DNA of 51,596 bases from Methylococcus sp. (GTDB lineage: Bacteria > Pseudomonadota > Gammaproteobacteria > Methylococcales > Methylococcaceae). Location of the stretch: positions 1 to 51,596 of the forward strand of contig QYQA01000079.1 in the NCBI GenBank assembly GCA_007280285.1. Direction: 5' to 3'. The position numbers were made by a program, and so were the translations under genes. This document shows, one piece after another, positions 27,994-36,815 of this stretch. Every line of letters starts with the position of its first letter. Positions within the stretch are counted from its first letter, which is position 1. The notes beneath the pieces are model-generated. The model made no database searches, was not told where the DNA came from, and worked only from the letters and a program-made list of their open reading frames with translations.

Positions 27994-28302
27994 ATGCAAC
28001 ACGTCAAGATGTATAGCACAGCGATCTGTCCCTACTGCCTGATGGCCGAAAGGCTGCTATCAGCCAAAGGGGTCACGACGATCGAAAAACGTCGCGTCGA
28101 CCTTGACCCTACGCTCCGCGAGGAGATGATAACGGCCACGGGCAGAAGGACTGTGCCCCAAATTTTTATTGGCGATGTTCACGTGGGAGGGTTCGATGAC
28201 TTGCACCAACTCGAACGCCAGGGGGCCCTCGAGACGCTCTTGGAAGACCCCTCCCCCGAGGCGTCAGCCGCTTCTGTTGGAAGAGGCCCATTCAATCCTT
28301 GA
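27994..28302 (+). CDS. grxC: Glutaredoxin 3 (GrxC)
   Basis: A 102-residue dithiol glutaredoxin with the active site CPYC at residues 12-15, the TVPQIFIG cis-proline loop that binds glutathione, and GGFDDLHQLERQGALETLL. It reduces disulfides and glutathionylated proteins using GSH. The C-terminal 15-residue tail after EDPSPEA exceeds the usual family length. Its last 11 bases overlap the end of the leftward gene opposite it. AGAAGG lies upstream of the ATG. Confidence 0.93.
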   Translation: MQHVKMYSTAICPYCLMAERLLSAKGVTTIEKRRVDLDPTLREEMITATGRRTVPQIFIGDVHVGGFDDLHQLERQGALETLLEDPSPEASAASVGRGPFNP

Positions 28303-29023
28303 TATCAATGACTTCGCCACTTCGATTCAAAACGAACAGCTTGTTCTGGCTGGTCCATTTACCCAGGACATTGCGCGATTTAAAACCGCAGCGGACCTGA
28401 TAACCCGCCTCAGTCACCTCCACTCGACCCCATTCGAGAATCGACATCGAAGCTGCATCGTGGGTGTGATGCTTGAGGTAACGCTCCACTTGATCCACCG
28501 ACTGATTCCAGGGGCTATTAAAAACGAGGTCCTTTCCTGACTCAGCGACTCTCGCGGGGTTTTTATGGGGTTCTTTGGAGGTCGGCGCGGTGACGGGGCG
28601 GGGCGCGCCTTTCGACCCCTTGGCGGGTTCGACAGGAGGCTCCGATGGGGTCATTGGGGCTGCGATAGGCTTTGCGGCCATCGGGGCCTTTGCCGGGGAA
28701 TCCATCGCCTTAGGGACGGCTGGGATCATTTCAGCTTTTTTGGCTGATGCAGCAACCCAACGTTCAAACTCACGAAGAAAGGTGGTCGCTTTAGCCATCA
28801 TTTCAGTCACCGTCTCCTCCCCCTGAGCGGGGGACTCGAGGCGCCTTGAGGGGGCAGCCGGGGACGTGATCTTGGCGCCGGGGGCTGATGGCGCGTGGCG
28901 CGCGGCATCAAGAGGAGTCCCGGGTGACTTTTGCGGGGGTTTCTGCTCGCCATGAGGCAACCATTTCCCCAGCGTGGCAATGATTAAAAACAAGAGGATC
29001 AAGGTGCCACAACCCAACTTCAT
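28292..29023 (-). CDS. Membrane-anchored Pro/Ala-rich protein, unknown
   Basis: A 243-residue protein in three parts. The first is an N-terminal membrane anchor (GCGTLILLFLIIATLG). The second is a long Pro/Ala/Lys-rich, low-complexity linker (about 25-165) with a short helical break (MMAKATTFLREFERWVAA). The third is a C-terminal globular domain of about 75 residues (VFNSPWNQSVDQVERYLKHH, then MSILEWGRVEVTEAGYQVRCGF). That domain resembles small uncharacterised 'VERYLK...EWG.V' domains seen in many bacterial proteins, but I cannot name it. It is probably the last gene of the leftward cysM-rlmD-ldt-MFS cluster, 48 bases after the MFS gene. Confidence 0.65.
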   Translation of the reverse strand: MKLGCGTLILLFLIIATLGKWLPHGEQKPPQKSPGTPLDAARHAPSAPGAKITSPAAPSRRLESPAQGEETVTEMMAKATTFLREFERWVAASAKKAEMIPAVPKAMDSPAKAPMAAKPIAAPMTPSEPPVEPAKGSKGAPRPVTAPTSKEPHKNPARVAESGKDLVFNSPWNQSVDQVERYLKHHTHDAASMSILEWGRVEVTEAGYQVRCGFKSRNVLGKWTSQNKLFVLNRSGEVIDIKD

Positions 29024-29071
29024 CAGGCGAACAGCCTCCTCTGGGGTCTCGGATATTTGAAGCTATGGTTC

Positions 29072-30469
29072 TTAGTCATCGCCTCTAGCTTCTGAAAGAC
29101 AAGCATTTAATGCGGCTTGATCAAGGTGCTGTTTATCGACCTTGAGATAAGCGACCCCCTCCTCCACGACCACCACAGACTCGACGATCCCGGCAATTTT
29201 CGGAAGTTCCACCGCCAGTCCTTTGGCCTGACTGATCGGCATATTCTCGATATTGATCAATAAACTACTGACATGGCGCGGCGGCTTCATGAACAAAGCG
29301 ACCAGGAACCAAGCCAGAGCCACCAGGGCGCAGGCATAAAAAACCGGCAGGATACCAAAATGCCCATGGATATAGCCGGCACCGGTCCCCCCAACGAAAG
29401 CCCCAAGAAACTGGGCCGTGGAATAAACACCCATTGCGGTCCCTTTAAGATCCGGCGGCGCGATCTTTGAGACCATCGAAGGGAGGGTCGCTTCGAGGAG
29501 GTTAAAGCCTGTAAAAAAAACATACAGCAGGATGAATACAGCAACAAAACCATCCGCCAAAAAGGCAAAACCCAGGTCTGAAAGGGCCACCAAACCAATA
29601 AATCCAACAAAGACCGGCTTCATCTTGCGCTTCTTTTCAGCCAGGATAACGAAGGGCACCATCGTCAATATCGCCAGAATGAAAACCGGGAGATAGAGCG
29701 TCCAATGGTCCTCCGTTGGAAGTTGCAACTGATCCCTCAAGACCAGCGGCAAGACCACAAAGGTTGCGGTTAAAATGAGGTGCAGAGAAAAAATCCCAAC
29801 ATCAAGGCGCAAGAGCTCCTGGTTGCCAAACACCCGTCCGACCGAGCCGGTTCTGAGCTGTGCATCTCGGTGAAATCGGCTGACTTCGGGGGTTGGCACC
29901 ACCACATGAAGAACGACAATGCTAAGCACAGCAAGGCCGGTGATCAGCCAAAACAAACCTTTGAGCCCCATCCAGTTGGAAAGGACGGGGCCAAGCACCA
30001 TGGCAATAGCAAATGAAAGGCCGATACTAATGCCAATCAGCGCCATCGCTTTGGTTCGGTGTTCCTCTCGGGTTAAATCGGCAGCCATCGCCATCACCAC
30101 CGCAGCGACTGCCCCAGCCCCCTGCAAGGCTCGGCCCAGAATGATACCGACCAGGGTGTCAGACAGGGCTGCGACAGCGCTACCCAGAACAAACAGCAAA
30201 AGACCAAAAGTAATGACAGGCTTCCTGCCCAGTCGATCAGACCAGATCCCAAAGGGGATCTGGAACAGGGCTTGTGTCAACCCATAGGCACTGATCGCAA
30301 CCCCAACAAGAAGCGGCGTCGCATCCGGAAGATCCCTTGCCATGACCGAGAAGACCGGAAGAATCATGAACATCCCCAGCATTCTTAGCATGTAGATAGC
30401 CGCCAGCGAGAGACTGGCGCGCCGCTCCAGGGGAGTCATGGACGAGGAGTCGTCGGTCGGTGTCGTCAA
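29072..30469 (-). CDS. YajR-like MFS transporter with C-terminal soluble domain
   Basis: A 465-residue 12-helix major facilitator. The A-motif lies between helices 2 and 3 (GIWSDRLGRKPVITFGLLL). A C-terminal ferredoxin-like domain of about 70 residues (LINIENMPISQAKGLAVELP, VEEGVAYLKVDKQHLD) is characteristic of YajR. It is probably a drug or metabolite exporter driven by protons. Start: TTG at 30469, because GGAG lies 8 bases before it. The first downstream ATG, at 30439, lacks a ribosome binding site. The frame is open much further upstream, but that part overlaps the L,D-transpeptidase gene. Confidence 0.88.
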   Translation of the reverse strand: MTTPTDDSSSMTPLERRASLSLAAIYMLRMLGMFMILPVFSVMARDLPDATPLLVGVAISAYGLTQALFQIPFGIWSDRLGRKPVITFGLLLFVLGSAVAALSDTLVGIILGRALQGAGAVAAVVMAMAADLTREEHRTKAMALIGISIGLSFAIAMVLGPVLSNWMGLKGLFWLITGLAVLSIVVLHVVVPTPEVSRFHRDAQLRTGSVGRVFGNQELLRLDVGIFSLHLILTATFVVLPLVLRDQLQLPTEDHWTLYLPVFILAILTMVPFVILAEKKRKMKPVFVGFIGLVALSDLGFAFLADGFVAVFILLYVFFTGFNLLEATLPSMVSKIAPPDLKGTAMGVYSTAQFLGAFVGGTGAGYIHGHFGILPVFYACALVALAWFLVALFMKPPRHVSSLLINIENMPISQAKGLAVELPKIAGIVESVVVVEEGVAYLKVDKQHLDQAALNACLSEARGDD

Positions 30470-30500
30470 GGCATTTACTCCAGATGATTGAGTCGGTCGA

Positions 30501-30986
30501 TCAAGGCTCGATAAGCACCCGAAAGCCCACGGTGATGCGATCAAAAAGCGCCATGATATCGGGACTGCGCATCCGAATACATCCGTGTGATAAAGCCTCA
30601 CCGGTGACGCCCCCATCCGGGGAACCATGAATGTAGATAAATCGCCAAGCGGTATCGACCTCCCCGTAGCGATTGAATCCCGGCTCAAGCCCCGAAAGCC
30701 AAAGGATTCGAGTCAGGATAAAATCCCGCTGAGGGTCCAAGGCCAAAAGCTCGGGACTATAGACCTCCCCGGTTGGACGACGTCCCTTAAAGACGCATCC
30801 GAGCGGCGCTCCAGCACCAATTTTGGCACGAATCTGGTGCCAGCCTCGCGGCGTGCATTCACTGCCGCACCGCTCACCAACCCCGTTCCGGGCGGTCGAT
30901 ACGGGCCAATCTGCGACCTTCACTCCGGCCTCGACAAGACGCATGCTCTGAAGGCTGATGTCGACATGGAGATAGTCTTTCACCAT
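30501..30986 (-). CDS. L,D-transpeptidase family protein (YkuD domain)
   Basis: A 161-residue YkuD-fold protein with the complete catalytic motif: IYIHGSPDGG with the histidine, then SHGCIRMRSPDIMALFD with the nucleophilic cysteine and arginine. It aligns over its whole length with the short proteobacterial L,D-transpeptidase family that lacks a signal peptide. Its location is therefore unclear, and peptidoglycan cross-linking should not be assumed. The start is the ATG (MVKDYLHVDIS) with GAGAGG upstream, 10 bases after the rlmD stop. A longer in-frame extension overlaps rlmD and lacks similarity. It is part of the cysM-rlmD-ldt-MFS cluster. Confidence 0.85.
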   Translation of the reverse strand: MVKDYLHVDISLQSMRLVEAGVKVADWPVSTARNGVGERCGSECTPRGWHQIRAKIGAGAPLGCVFKGRRPTGEVYSPELLALDPQRDFILTRILWLSGLEPGFNRYGEVDTAWRFIYIHGSPDGGVTGEALSHGCIRMRSPDIMALFDRITVGFRVLIEP

Positions 30987-30996
30987 TATTGGCCTC

Positions 30997-32337
30997 TCAA
31001 GGGCTCCCGCGCTCAAAGACGGCGATGGATTCAACGTGGGCGGTCTGTGGAAACATGTCCATAACCCCTGCCCCCACGAGTCGATAACCGTGCTGGTGGA
31101 CAAGGATCCCGGCATCGCGCGCCAGGGTTGAGGGATTACAGGACACATACACAATCCGCTCCGGCGCCCAACTTGGAACATGCGCCAGCACTTCGATGGC
31201 TCCGGCTCGCGAGGGGTCCAGCAATAGTTTATCGAAATGCCCGACCGCCCAAGAACAATCAGTCAGGCTCTTGGTCAGATCCTGGGCGTGACATTCGATG
31301 TTATCCAGCTGATTTTTCTCGGCATTTTCAAGGGCGCGCCGCACCGCCGTTTCACTCCCCTCGACGCCCACGACCCAACGAGCCCGCTGAGCCAGCGGCA
31401 GGGTGAAGTTGCCAATCCCTGCAAAAAGATCAAGGACCCGATCGTTAGGGCCTGGATCCAAAAGAGCCATCACTCGGCGGACCATCTTCCGGTTAATGGC
31501 CATGTTGACCTGGGTAAAATCGGTCGACTTGAACCGGAAATGGATGCCCTCATCAGGCAGCGCATAACTCAGATCCTGATCCCCCAGACGATAGAGCGCT
31601 CGCACCGAATCGGGACCTTGACGCTGCACTTCTATCGTGAGGTCAAACGTTTGTCCAAAGGCGATCAATGCCGCCTCATCAACGGGCGTCAAATCCTCCA
31701 GAATGCGAAAGACCAGCGCCGTGTCCGTGTCGCCCATGGCCACTTCGATCTGGGGCACCCGATCGCGAATACTGAGGCTTTCGATCAGTTTGGCCAGCGC
31801 CTCAAAATGAGTACCCACTCTCGGATCGAGAACAGGACAACCCGGGAGATCCGCGACAAAGGGCGAGGAACGCTCACGAAAACCCACTAAAACTCGCCCC
31901 TTTTTGATCACCCACTTGACGCCCAGACGCGCCTTCTGACGATAGCCCCAACCGGGGCCTGTCATTGGCTCAAACAGCGGAATGTCGGTCAATTTAGCGA
32001 CGCGATGGAACTGTTCAACGAGCAGACCCTGCTTGATCTCGATCTGCGCATCGTCTCTGACATGCTGGAAACTGCATCCACCACAGATCCCATAACTCGG
32101 GCATCCGGGTTCGACCCGTTGGGGTGCTGCACGATGAACCTCCAAGGTTTTGCCTTCTGCAAAGTCACGGCGTCGGTCGGTATAAATAAAGCTGACTTCT
32201 TCCCCAGGGAGAGCGCCGTGGATGAACACCGGAACACCCGCAACCCTCGCAATCCCCCGACCATCATGGGTCAACGACTCAATCTCAACCCGGATGGGAT
32301 CCTGAGGTAATGGTTTCCGCTTGCGTCTGATCGCCAT
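30997..32337 (-). CDS. rlmD: 23S rRNA (uracil-1939-C5)-methyltransferase RlmD
   Basis: A 446-residue RNA methyltransferase. An N-terminal TRAM domain (EIESLTHDGRGIARVAGVPV) precedes a 4Fe-4S site with cysteines in GCPSYGICGGCSFQH and LPGCPVL. A Rossmann SAM-binding region (VLDLFAGIGNFTLPLA) follows. The catalytic cysteine lies in YVSCNPSTLARD, with DPSRAG just upstream. It methylates U1939 in 23S rRNA. The start used is MAIRRKRKPLPQ, 10 bases after cysM. The frame is open 24 codons further but would run back into cysM. Confidence 0.94.
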   Translation of the reverse strand: MAIRRKRKPLPQDPIRVEIESLTHDGRGIARVAGVPVFIHGALPGEEVSFIYTDRRRDFAEGKTLEVHRAAPQRVEPGCPSYGICGGCSFQHVRDDAQIEIKQGLLVEQFHRVAKLTDIPLFEPMTGPGWGYRQKARLGVKWVIKKGRVLVGFRERSSPFVADLPGCPVLDPRVGTHFEALAKLIESLSIRDRVPQIEVAMGDTDTALVFRILEDLTPVDEAALIAFGQTFDLTIEVQRQGPDSVRALYRLGDQDLSYALPDEGIHFRFKSTDFTQVNMAINRKMVRRVMALLDPGPNDRVLDLFAGIGNFTLPLAQRARWVVGVEGSETAVRRALENAEKNQLDNIECHAQDLTKSLTDCSWAVGHFDKLLLDPSRAGAIEVLAHVPSWAPERIVYVSCNPSTLARDAGILVHQHGYRLVGAGVMDMFPQTAHVESIAVFERGSP

Positions 32338-32347
32338 GGCTAGAGGT

Positions 32348-33250
32348 TCATCCTGGAAAGACCCCGGTAGAAAGATAGCGATCACCGCGATCACAAATAA
32401 TGGCAACAATGATCGCGTTTTGAACCTCGCTCGAGACCCTCAAGGCGGCGGTAACCGCGCCCCCTGAAGACACGCCGGCAAAAATCCCCTCTTTGCAGGC
32501 GAGCGCTCGGGTCATGGCTTCGGCCTCGACCTGCTCTACATCAAGAATCTGATCGATCCGGCTGAAATCACAGATGGCAGGAAGGTAGGCGGTCGGCCAT
32601 CGTCTGATGCCAGGAATCTTGGAGTCCCCTTGAGGCTGAACCCCGATGATTTTGACGTCGGGATTTTGCTCCTTGAGATAGCGTGAGGTTCCCATAATGG
32701 TGCCGGTGGTGCCCATAGCGCTCACGAAGTGCGTCACACGCCCATCGGTGTCGCGCCAAATCTCGGGGCCGGTGCCCTCATAGTGGGCCCTGGGATTGTC
32801 AGGGTTCTTAAATTGGTCGAGGATTCGACCTTCGCCTCGGGCCTCCATCTCACGCGCTAGATCAATCGCTCGTTCCATGCTGCCTTTGGCCGGAGTCAAG
32901 ATAATCTCCGCGCCAAAGGCCCGCATCGATGCACGGCGCTCAAGGCTCATATTGTCAGGCATAATCAACGTCATCCGATAACCCATCACTGCCGCCGCCA
33001 TAGCGAGGGCGATACCCGTATTGCCGCTGGTCGCCTCAATCAGGCGGTCACCCGGGCTAATTTCACCGCGCGATTCGGCCTGTTGGATCATACTCAGTGC
33101 TGGCCGATCCTTGACCGAACCTGCCGGGTTGTTGCCTTCCAGTTTGGCCAAGATGACGTTACTGGTGTCACCTGGTAATCGTTGCAGCCGAACGAGCGGG
33201 GTATTGCCGATGCAGTCCCTGAGGGTTCTGAAGGCCTCTTGGGTTTTCAT
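32348..33250 (-). CDS. cysM: Cysteine synthase B (O-acetylserine sulfhydrylase)
   Basis: A 300-residue PLP-dependent enzyme. Lys47 in GNNPAGSVKDRP forms the Schiff base, TSGNTGIALAMAA binds the substrate, GTTGTIMGTSRYLKE is the phosphate-binding region, and FAGVSSGGAVTAAL holds the PLP pyridine serine. The NNPAGS and PDNMSLERR wording points to CysM rather than CysK. The start is MKTQEAFRTL. The longer open frame upstream would leave almost no space for the divergent trhP promoter. It makes cysteine from O-acetylserine with sulfide or thiosulfate. It leads the rlmD-ldt-MFS cluster. Confidence 0.93.
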   Translation of the reverse strand: MKTQEAFRTLRDCIGNTPLVRLQRLPGDTSNVILAKLEGNNPAGSVKDRPALSMIQQAESRGEISPGDRLIEATSGNTGIALAMAAAVMGYRMTLIMPDNMSLERRASMRAFGAEIILTPAKGSMERAIDLAREMEARGEGRILDQFKNPDNPRAHYEGTGPEIWRDTDGRVTHFVSAMGTTGTIMGTSRYLKEQNPDVKIIGVQPQGDSKIPGIRRWPTAYLPAICDFSRIDQILDVEQVEAEAMTRALACKEGIFAGVSSGGAVTAALRVSSEVQNAIIVAIICDRGDRYLSTGVFPG

Positions 33251-33321
33251 GACGGGAAGGGAATCCTGAGCAAAAGAGTCAACAAAAGCGTAAAATTCCA
33301 CGAATTCTAACATTCTCCCCC

Positions 33322-34674
33322 ATGACCATGAAAAAACCGGAACTCCTGTCTCCCGCAGGCACGCTGAAAAACATGCGTTACGCCTACGCCTATGGCGCCG
33401 ATGCGGTCTATGCAGGTCTCCCCCGATATAGTCTCAGGGTTCGCAACAACGACTTCTTGGAACAAAATCTGGCCCTTGGAATCGAGGAAGCCCACCGACT
33501 GGGGAAAGCTTTCTTCCACGCGGCCAATGTGCTGCCGCATAACCGTAAGATCAGAACTTTCATCAGAGACCTTGCGCCCATTGTCGCTATGGGTCCCGAT
33601 GCGCTCATCATGGCTGATCCCGGCCTGATCATGCTGGCCCGCGAGGCGTGGCCGGACATGCCCATTCACTTGTCGGTCCAGGCCAACACCGTCAATTATG
33701 CAGCGGTCAGGTTCTGGCAGCAGCTCGGCATCCGACGCATCATCCTCTCAAGGGAACTCTCCCTTGAGGAAATCGCTGAAATACGTCAGGAGTGCCCTGA
33801 CATGGAACTTGAGGTGTTTGTCCACGGCGCCCTTTGCATCGCCTACTCAGGACGTTGTCTTTTGTCGGGCTACTTCAACCACCGGGATCCCAATCAAGGG
33901 ACCTGCACCAATTCCTGCCGGTGGAAATATGATGTCCAGCCCGCCACTGAAAATGCCGAAGGCGATTTTGTCCCGGGCCAACTCAAGCTTTCCCTTAACG
34001 ATCTCAACGGTGCCCTGACTGACTGTGGCGACCAACAACGGCATCCTTTAGCGGATGAGGTCTATTTCCTCGAGGAAGAAAACCGGCCCGGGGAATTAAT
34101 GCCCATCATGGAAGATGAGCACGGGACTTACATCATGAATTCGAAGGACCTTCGGGCCATCGAGCATATTCAGAAACTCACTGAGATCGGCGTTGATAGT
34201 CTTAAGATAGAGGGCCGGACCAAGTCCTTCTACTATGTCGCCCGCACCGCACAGCTTTACCGCAAAGCCATCGACGACGCTGCGGCAGGCCTCGCCTTTG
34301 ACCCGAGCTTGATCGGCAAACTCGAGAACCTTGCCCAAAGAGGTTATACCGACGGTTTTTATCAGCGACATCACACCCACGAATACCAGAACTACATCCA
34401 GGGCCATTCCAGCAGTCACCAGCAGCAGTTCGTGGGAGAAATCACGGGGTTTAATAGCGAAACCCAAATGGCCGAGATTCTGGTCAAGAATAAATTCCGT
34501 GTGGGTGATCGTCTTGAATTGATCCTCCCAGAAGGCAATCAGGACCTAATCCTTGAGACCATGATCGATAGCAAAGGAAGCCCTCTTCAGGAAGCGCCGG
34601 GAAGCGGTTGGGAGGTTCGCGTCCCGTTGCCCGTCGCTGACGCTGAGCGAGGCCTGATTGCCCGCTACCTTTAA
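33322..34674 (+). CDS. trhP: tRNA 5-hydroxyuridine modification protein TrhP (YegQ, U32 family)
   Basis: A 450-residue peptidase-U32-family protein that closely follows E. coli YegQ/TrhP throughout: KPELLSPAGTLKNMRYAYAY, YGADAVYAGLPRYSLRVRNN, ILSRELSLEEI and FVHGALCIAYSGRCLLSGY. It has the conserved cysteines GTCTNSCRW and SLKIEGRTKSFYY. TrhP uses prephenate to hydroxylate U34 in several tRNAs. The cysteines probably bind an Fe-S cluster. It is divergent from cysM, with about 70 bases between the chosen starts. Confidence 0.94.
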   Translation: MTMKKPELLSPAGTLKNMRYAYAYGADAVYAGLPRYSLRVRNNDFLEQNLALGIEEAHRLGKAFFHAANVLPHNRKIRTFIRDLAPIVAMGPDALIMADPGLIMLAREAWPDMPIHLSVQANTVNYAAVRFWQQLGIRRIILSRELSLEEIAEIRQECPDMELEVFVHGALCIAYSGRCLLSGYFNHRDPNQGTCTNSCRWKYDVQPATENAEGDFVPGQLKLSLNDLNGALTDCGDQQRHPLADEVYFLEEENRPGELMPIMEDEHGTYIMNSKDLRAIEHIQKLTEIGVDSLKIEGRTKSFYYVARTAQLYRKAIDDAAAGLAFDPSLIGKLENLAQRGYTDGFYQRHHTHEYQNYIQGHSSSHQQQFVGEITGFNSETQMAEILVKNKFRVGDRLELILPEGNQDLILETMIDSKGSPLQEAPGSGWEVRVPLPVADAERGLIARYL

Positions 34675-34749
34675 GGAAGGGAACGCATGACCCATTTTGC
34701 TTGTCGGATCAGCGCCAGCGCATGACCGACCTTACAGGAGCCACCCCCC

Positions 34750-35235
34750 ATGACCTTTAAAACTTCAGACCTCTGCGATCAGTTTTCACAGACCCACCAC
34801 CTACAAATCGCTGAACCTGCCTTCCAAGCCTTTGGCGGCCACTCTCGTTTTAAAGGGCGCGTCACGACCGTCAAGGTGTTTGAGGATCAGGTACTGATTC
34901 GGAAGATTCTTGAAGAGAAGACCTCGGATGGCGTCCTGGTGATCGACGGCGGCGGCTCTCATCGTTGCGCCCTTTTGGAAGCGCCCCTCGCTCGCCTTGC
35001 CTGCGACCATGGATGGGTAGGGTTCATTATCTATGGCTGTATCACGGACTCGGTGGAGATCAACACATTACCGATCGGAATCCGCGCCTTGCATACCCAC
35101 CCCCTCAAAGCACACCAGAAAGGGACCGGCGATCAGGATGCCTTAATCACCTTTGCTGGGGTCAATTTCAGGTCCGGCCATTACCTCTACGCTGATGAGG
35201 ATGGTCTCATCGTCGCTGACGACCGGTTGATCTAA
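34750..35235 (+). CDS. rraA: RraA-family protein (RNase E inhibitor-like / HMG aldolase)
   Basis: A 161-residue protein of the RraA fold with the hallmark DGVLVIDGGGSHRCALL and GFIIYGCITDSVEI. The second block carries the Arg-Asp-like 'G.IRD' position, here ITD, in which Arg is replaced by Thr. E. coli RraA binds RNase E and lowers its activity; other members are 4-hydroxy-4-methyl-2-oxoglutarate/oxaloacetate aldolases. The catalytic Arg-Asp of the aldolases is thus incomplete, favouring the regulator role, though this is inference. The next gene starts 2 bases after its stop. Confidence 0.85.
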   Translation: MTFKTSDLCDQFSQTHHLQIAEPAFQAFGGHSRFKGRVTTVKVFEDQVLIRKILEEKTSDGVLVIDGGGSHRCALLEAPLARLACDHGWVGFIIYGCITDSVEINTLPIGIRALHTHPLKAHQKGTGDQDALITFAGVNFRSGHYLYADEDGLIVADDRLI

Positions 35236-35237
35236 TC

Positions 35238-35807
35238 ATGGGACATCGACTGACTCGAATCTATACGCGGACCGGCGATGATGGCACTACAGGTCTTGCC
35301 GATGGTTCAAGAATAGAGAAAGATGCCCCGCGCATCGCTCTGATGGGCGAACTTGACGAACTCAACAGCCGCCTGGGTCTGGTACTGACCGAGGCCGTCC
35401 CAAACGACCTCGCCCGCTGCTTTGAGGAAATCCAGCAACTGCTGTTTGATCTTGGCGGTGACCTCAGCATTCAAGGCCGCTCTACGATCAAGGAGCACCA
35501 CGTCCTCTGGCTTGAGGCCTGGCTGGATCATTTCAACGATCGTCTTGACCCCCTCAAGGAATTTATTCTTCCAGGCGGCACCCGGGCGGCCGCCTATGGG
35601 CATCTTGCGAGAACCTGCTGCCGCCAGGCTGAGCGCGTCGCGGTCTCCCTCAACCGTATAGAACCTCTCCCGGCTTATGGGCTTGAGTTCTTGAATCGCT
35701 TATCAGACTTCCTGTTTGTCGCGTGCCGCATTCTCGGCGAGTCCGATGACGCACCGCCCCATCATTGGGACCCTGCGCGCGCGCCCCTCTTACCGCCTCG
35801 TGATTGA
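35238..35807 (+). CDS. Cob(I)alamin adenosyltransferase, PduO type
   Basis: A 189-residue ATP:cob(I)alamin adenosyltransferase. It has the ATP-binding N-terminus IYTRTGDDGTTGLADGSRI, the helix GELDELNSRLGLVL, the central FILPGGTRAAA, and CRQAERVAVSLN with LNRLSDFLFVACR near the C-terminus. The Arg and Asp residues that bind ATP and cobalamin in PduO enzymes (CRQAER, NRLSD) are visible. It makes adenosylcobalamin in the cytoplasm, consistent with the B12-responsive receptor at the far end of the window. It begins 2 bases after rraA and precedes ispH by 15-57 bases. Confidence 0.92.
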   Translation: MGHRLTRIYTRTGDDGTTGLADGSRIEKDAPRIALMGELDELNSRLGLVLTEAVPNDLARCFEEIQQLLFDLGGDLSIQGRSTIKEHHVLWLEAWLDHFNDRLDPLKEFILPGGTRAAAYGHLARTCCRQAERVAVSLNRIEPLPAYGLEFLNRLSDFLFVACRILGESDDAPPHHWDPARAPLLPPRD

Positions 35808-35864
35808 TTACCGGAACGGGAAATGACAGAATTACCAAGCAATATACTGAGAGAACATGAAACC

Positions 35865-36815
35865 ATGGACATCCTCCTTTCTAACCCCCGCGGATTTTGT
35901 GCCGGCGTCGATCGTGCGATCGACATCGTCGAACGGGCCATCGAAGTCTTCGGCGCGCCGATCTATGTTCGTCATGAAGTCGTCCACAACCGTTATGTGG
36001 TCGATGGACTAAGAGCTCGCGGAGCCGTCTTTGTGGAGGAGTTGTCGGAGGTTCCTGAAAACTCCACGGTGATTTTCAGTGCCCACGGCGTTTCTAAGGC
36101 CATCCAAGAAGAAGCGCAACAGCGGGGTCTTCAGGTCTTTGATGCGACCTGCCCCTTGGTCACCAAGGTGCACATTGAGGTCCATCATCATGCCAGCCAG
36201 GGCCGTGAGATCGTCTTCATTGGCCACGGCGGCCATCCCGAAGTCGAGGGCACCATGGGGCAATATGATAATCCGGCCGGCGGCATCTACCTGGTTGAAT
36301 CACCGGAGGACGTGGCCGCCTTGGAAGTGAAGGATCCCTCAAGTCTAGCCTGGGTCACCCAAACCACCCTGTCCATTGACGACACCCAAGCCGTGGTCAA
36401 TGCGCTCCGCAATAAGTTTCCGGAGATCTGTGGGCCCAAAAAAGATGATATCTGCTACGCGACCCAAAATCGGCAGGATGCCGTCAAGAAACTCGCCGAT
36501 CAATGCGATGTCATCTTAGTCGTAGGCTCACCCAACAGTTCGAACTCCAATCGCCTGAGGGAAATCGCCGAGAAACTGGGCTGCAGTTCTCACCTGATCG
36601 ACAATGCCAGCCAAATGCAGCGTGAATGGATCGACAATGCCCGCTGTGTCGGCGTCACGGCCGGTGCCTCCGCGCCTGAAATCCTGGTCTCTGAAGTGAT
36701 CAGTCAATTGAAAGATTGGGGCGCCAACACCGCTGTCGAATACAAGGGCATCGAAGAGAAGGTCGTTTTCTCGCTACCAAAAGAGCTCCGCAAGGCTGGC
36801 AACCTTGTCTCATGA
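35865..36815 (+). CDS. ispH: 4-hydroxy-3-methylbut-2-enyl diphosphate reductase
   Basis: A 316-residue Fe-S enzyme and last step of the MEP isoprenoid pathway. Three cluster cysteines are seen, in [24 protein letters not shown] and [18 protein letters not shown]. Also present are [19 protein letters not shown] and [13 protein letters not shown]. The start was set at [11 protein letters not shown] because it gives exactly the length of E. coli IspH and has GAGAG 11 bases upstream. An ATG at 35823 in frame adds 14 residues. Its last 6 bases overlap the end of the leftward glycosyltransferase gene. Confidence 0.95.
   Translation: MDILLSNPRGFCAGVDRAIDIVERAIEVFGAPIYVRHEVVHNRYVVDGLRARGAVFVEELSEVPENSTVIFSAHGVSKAIQEEAQQRGLQVFDATCPLVTKVHIEVHHHASQGREIVFIGHGGHPEVEGTMGQYDNPAGGIYLVESPEDVAALEVKDPSSLAWVTQTTLSIDDTQAVVNALRNKFPEICGPKKDDICYATQNRQDAVKKLADQCDVILVVGSPNSSNSNRLREIAEKLGCSSHLIDNASQMQREWIDNARCVGVTAGASAPEILVSEVISQLKDWGANTAVEYKGIEEKVVFSLPKELRKAGNLVS

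Noticed and set aside
30470-30688. N-terminal extension of the MFS transporter
   Set aside because: It overlaps the L,D-transpeptidase gene, has no family similarity, and a TTG with a good ribosome binding site lies inside.
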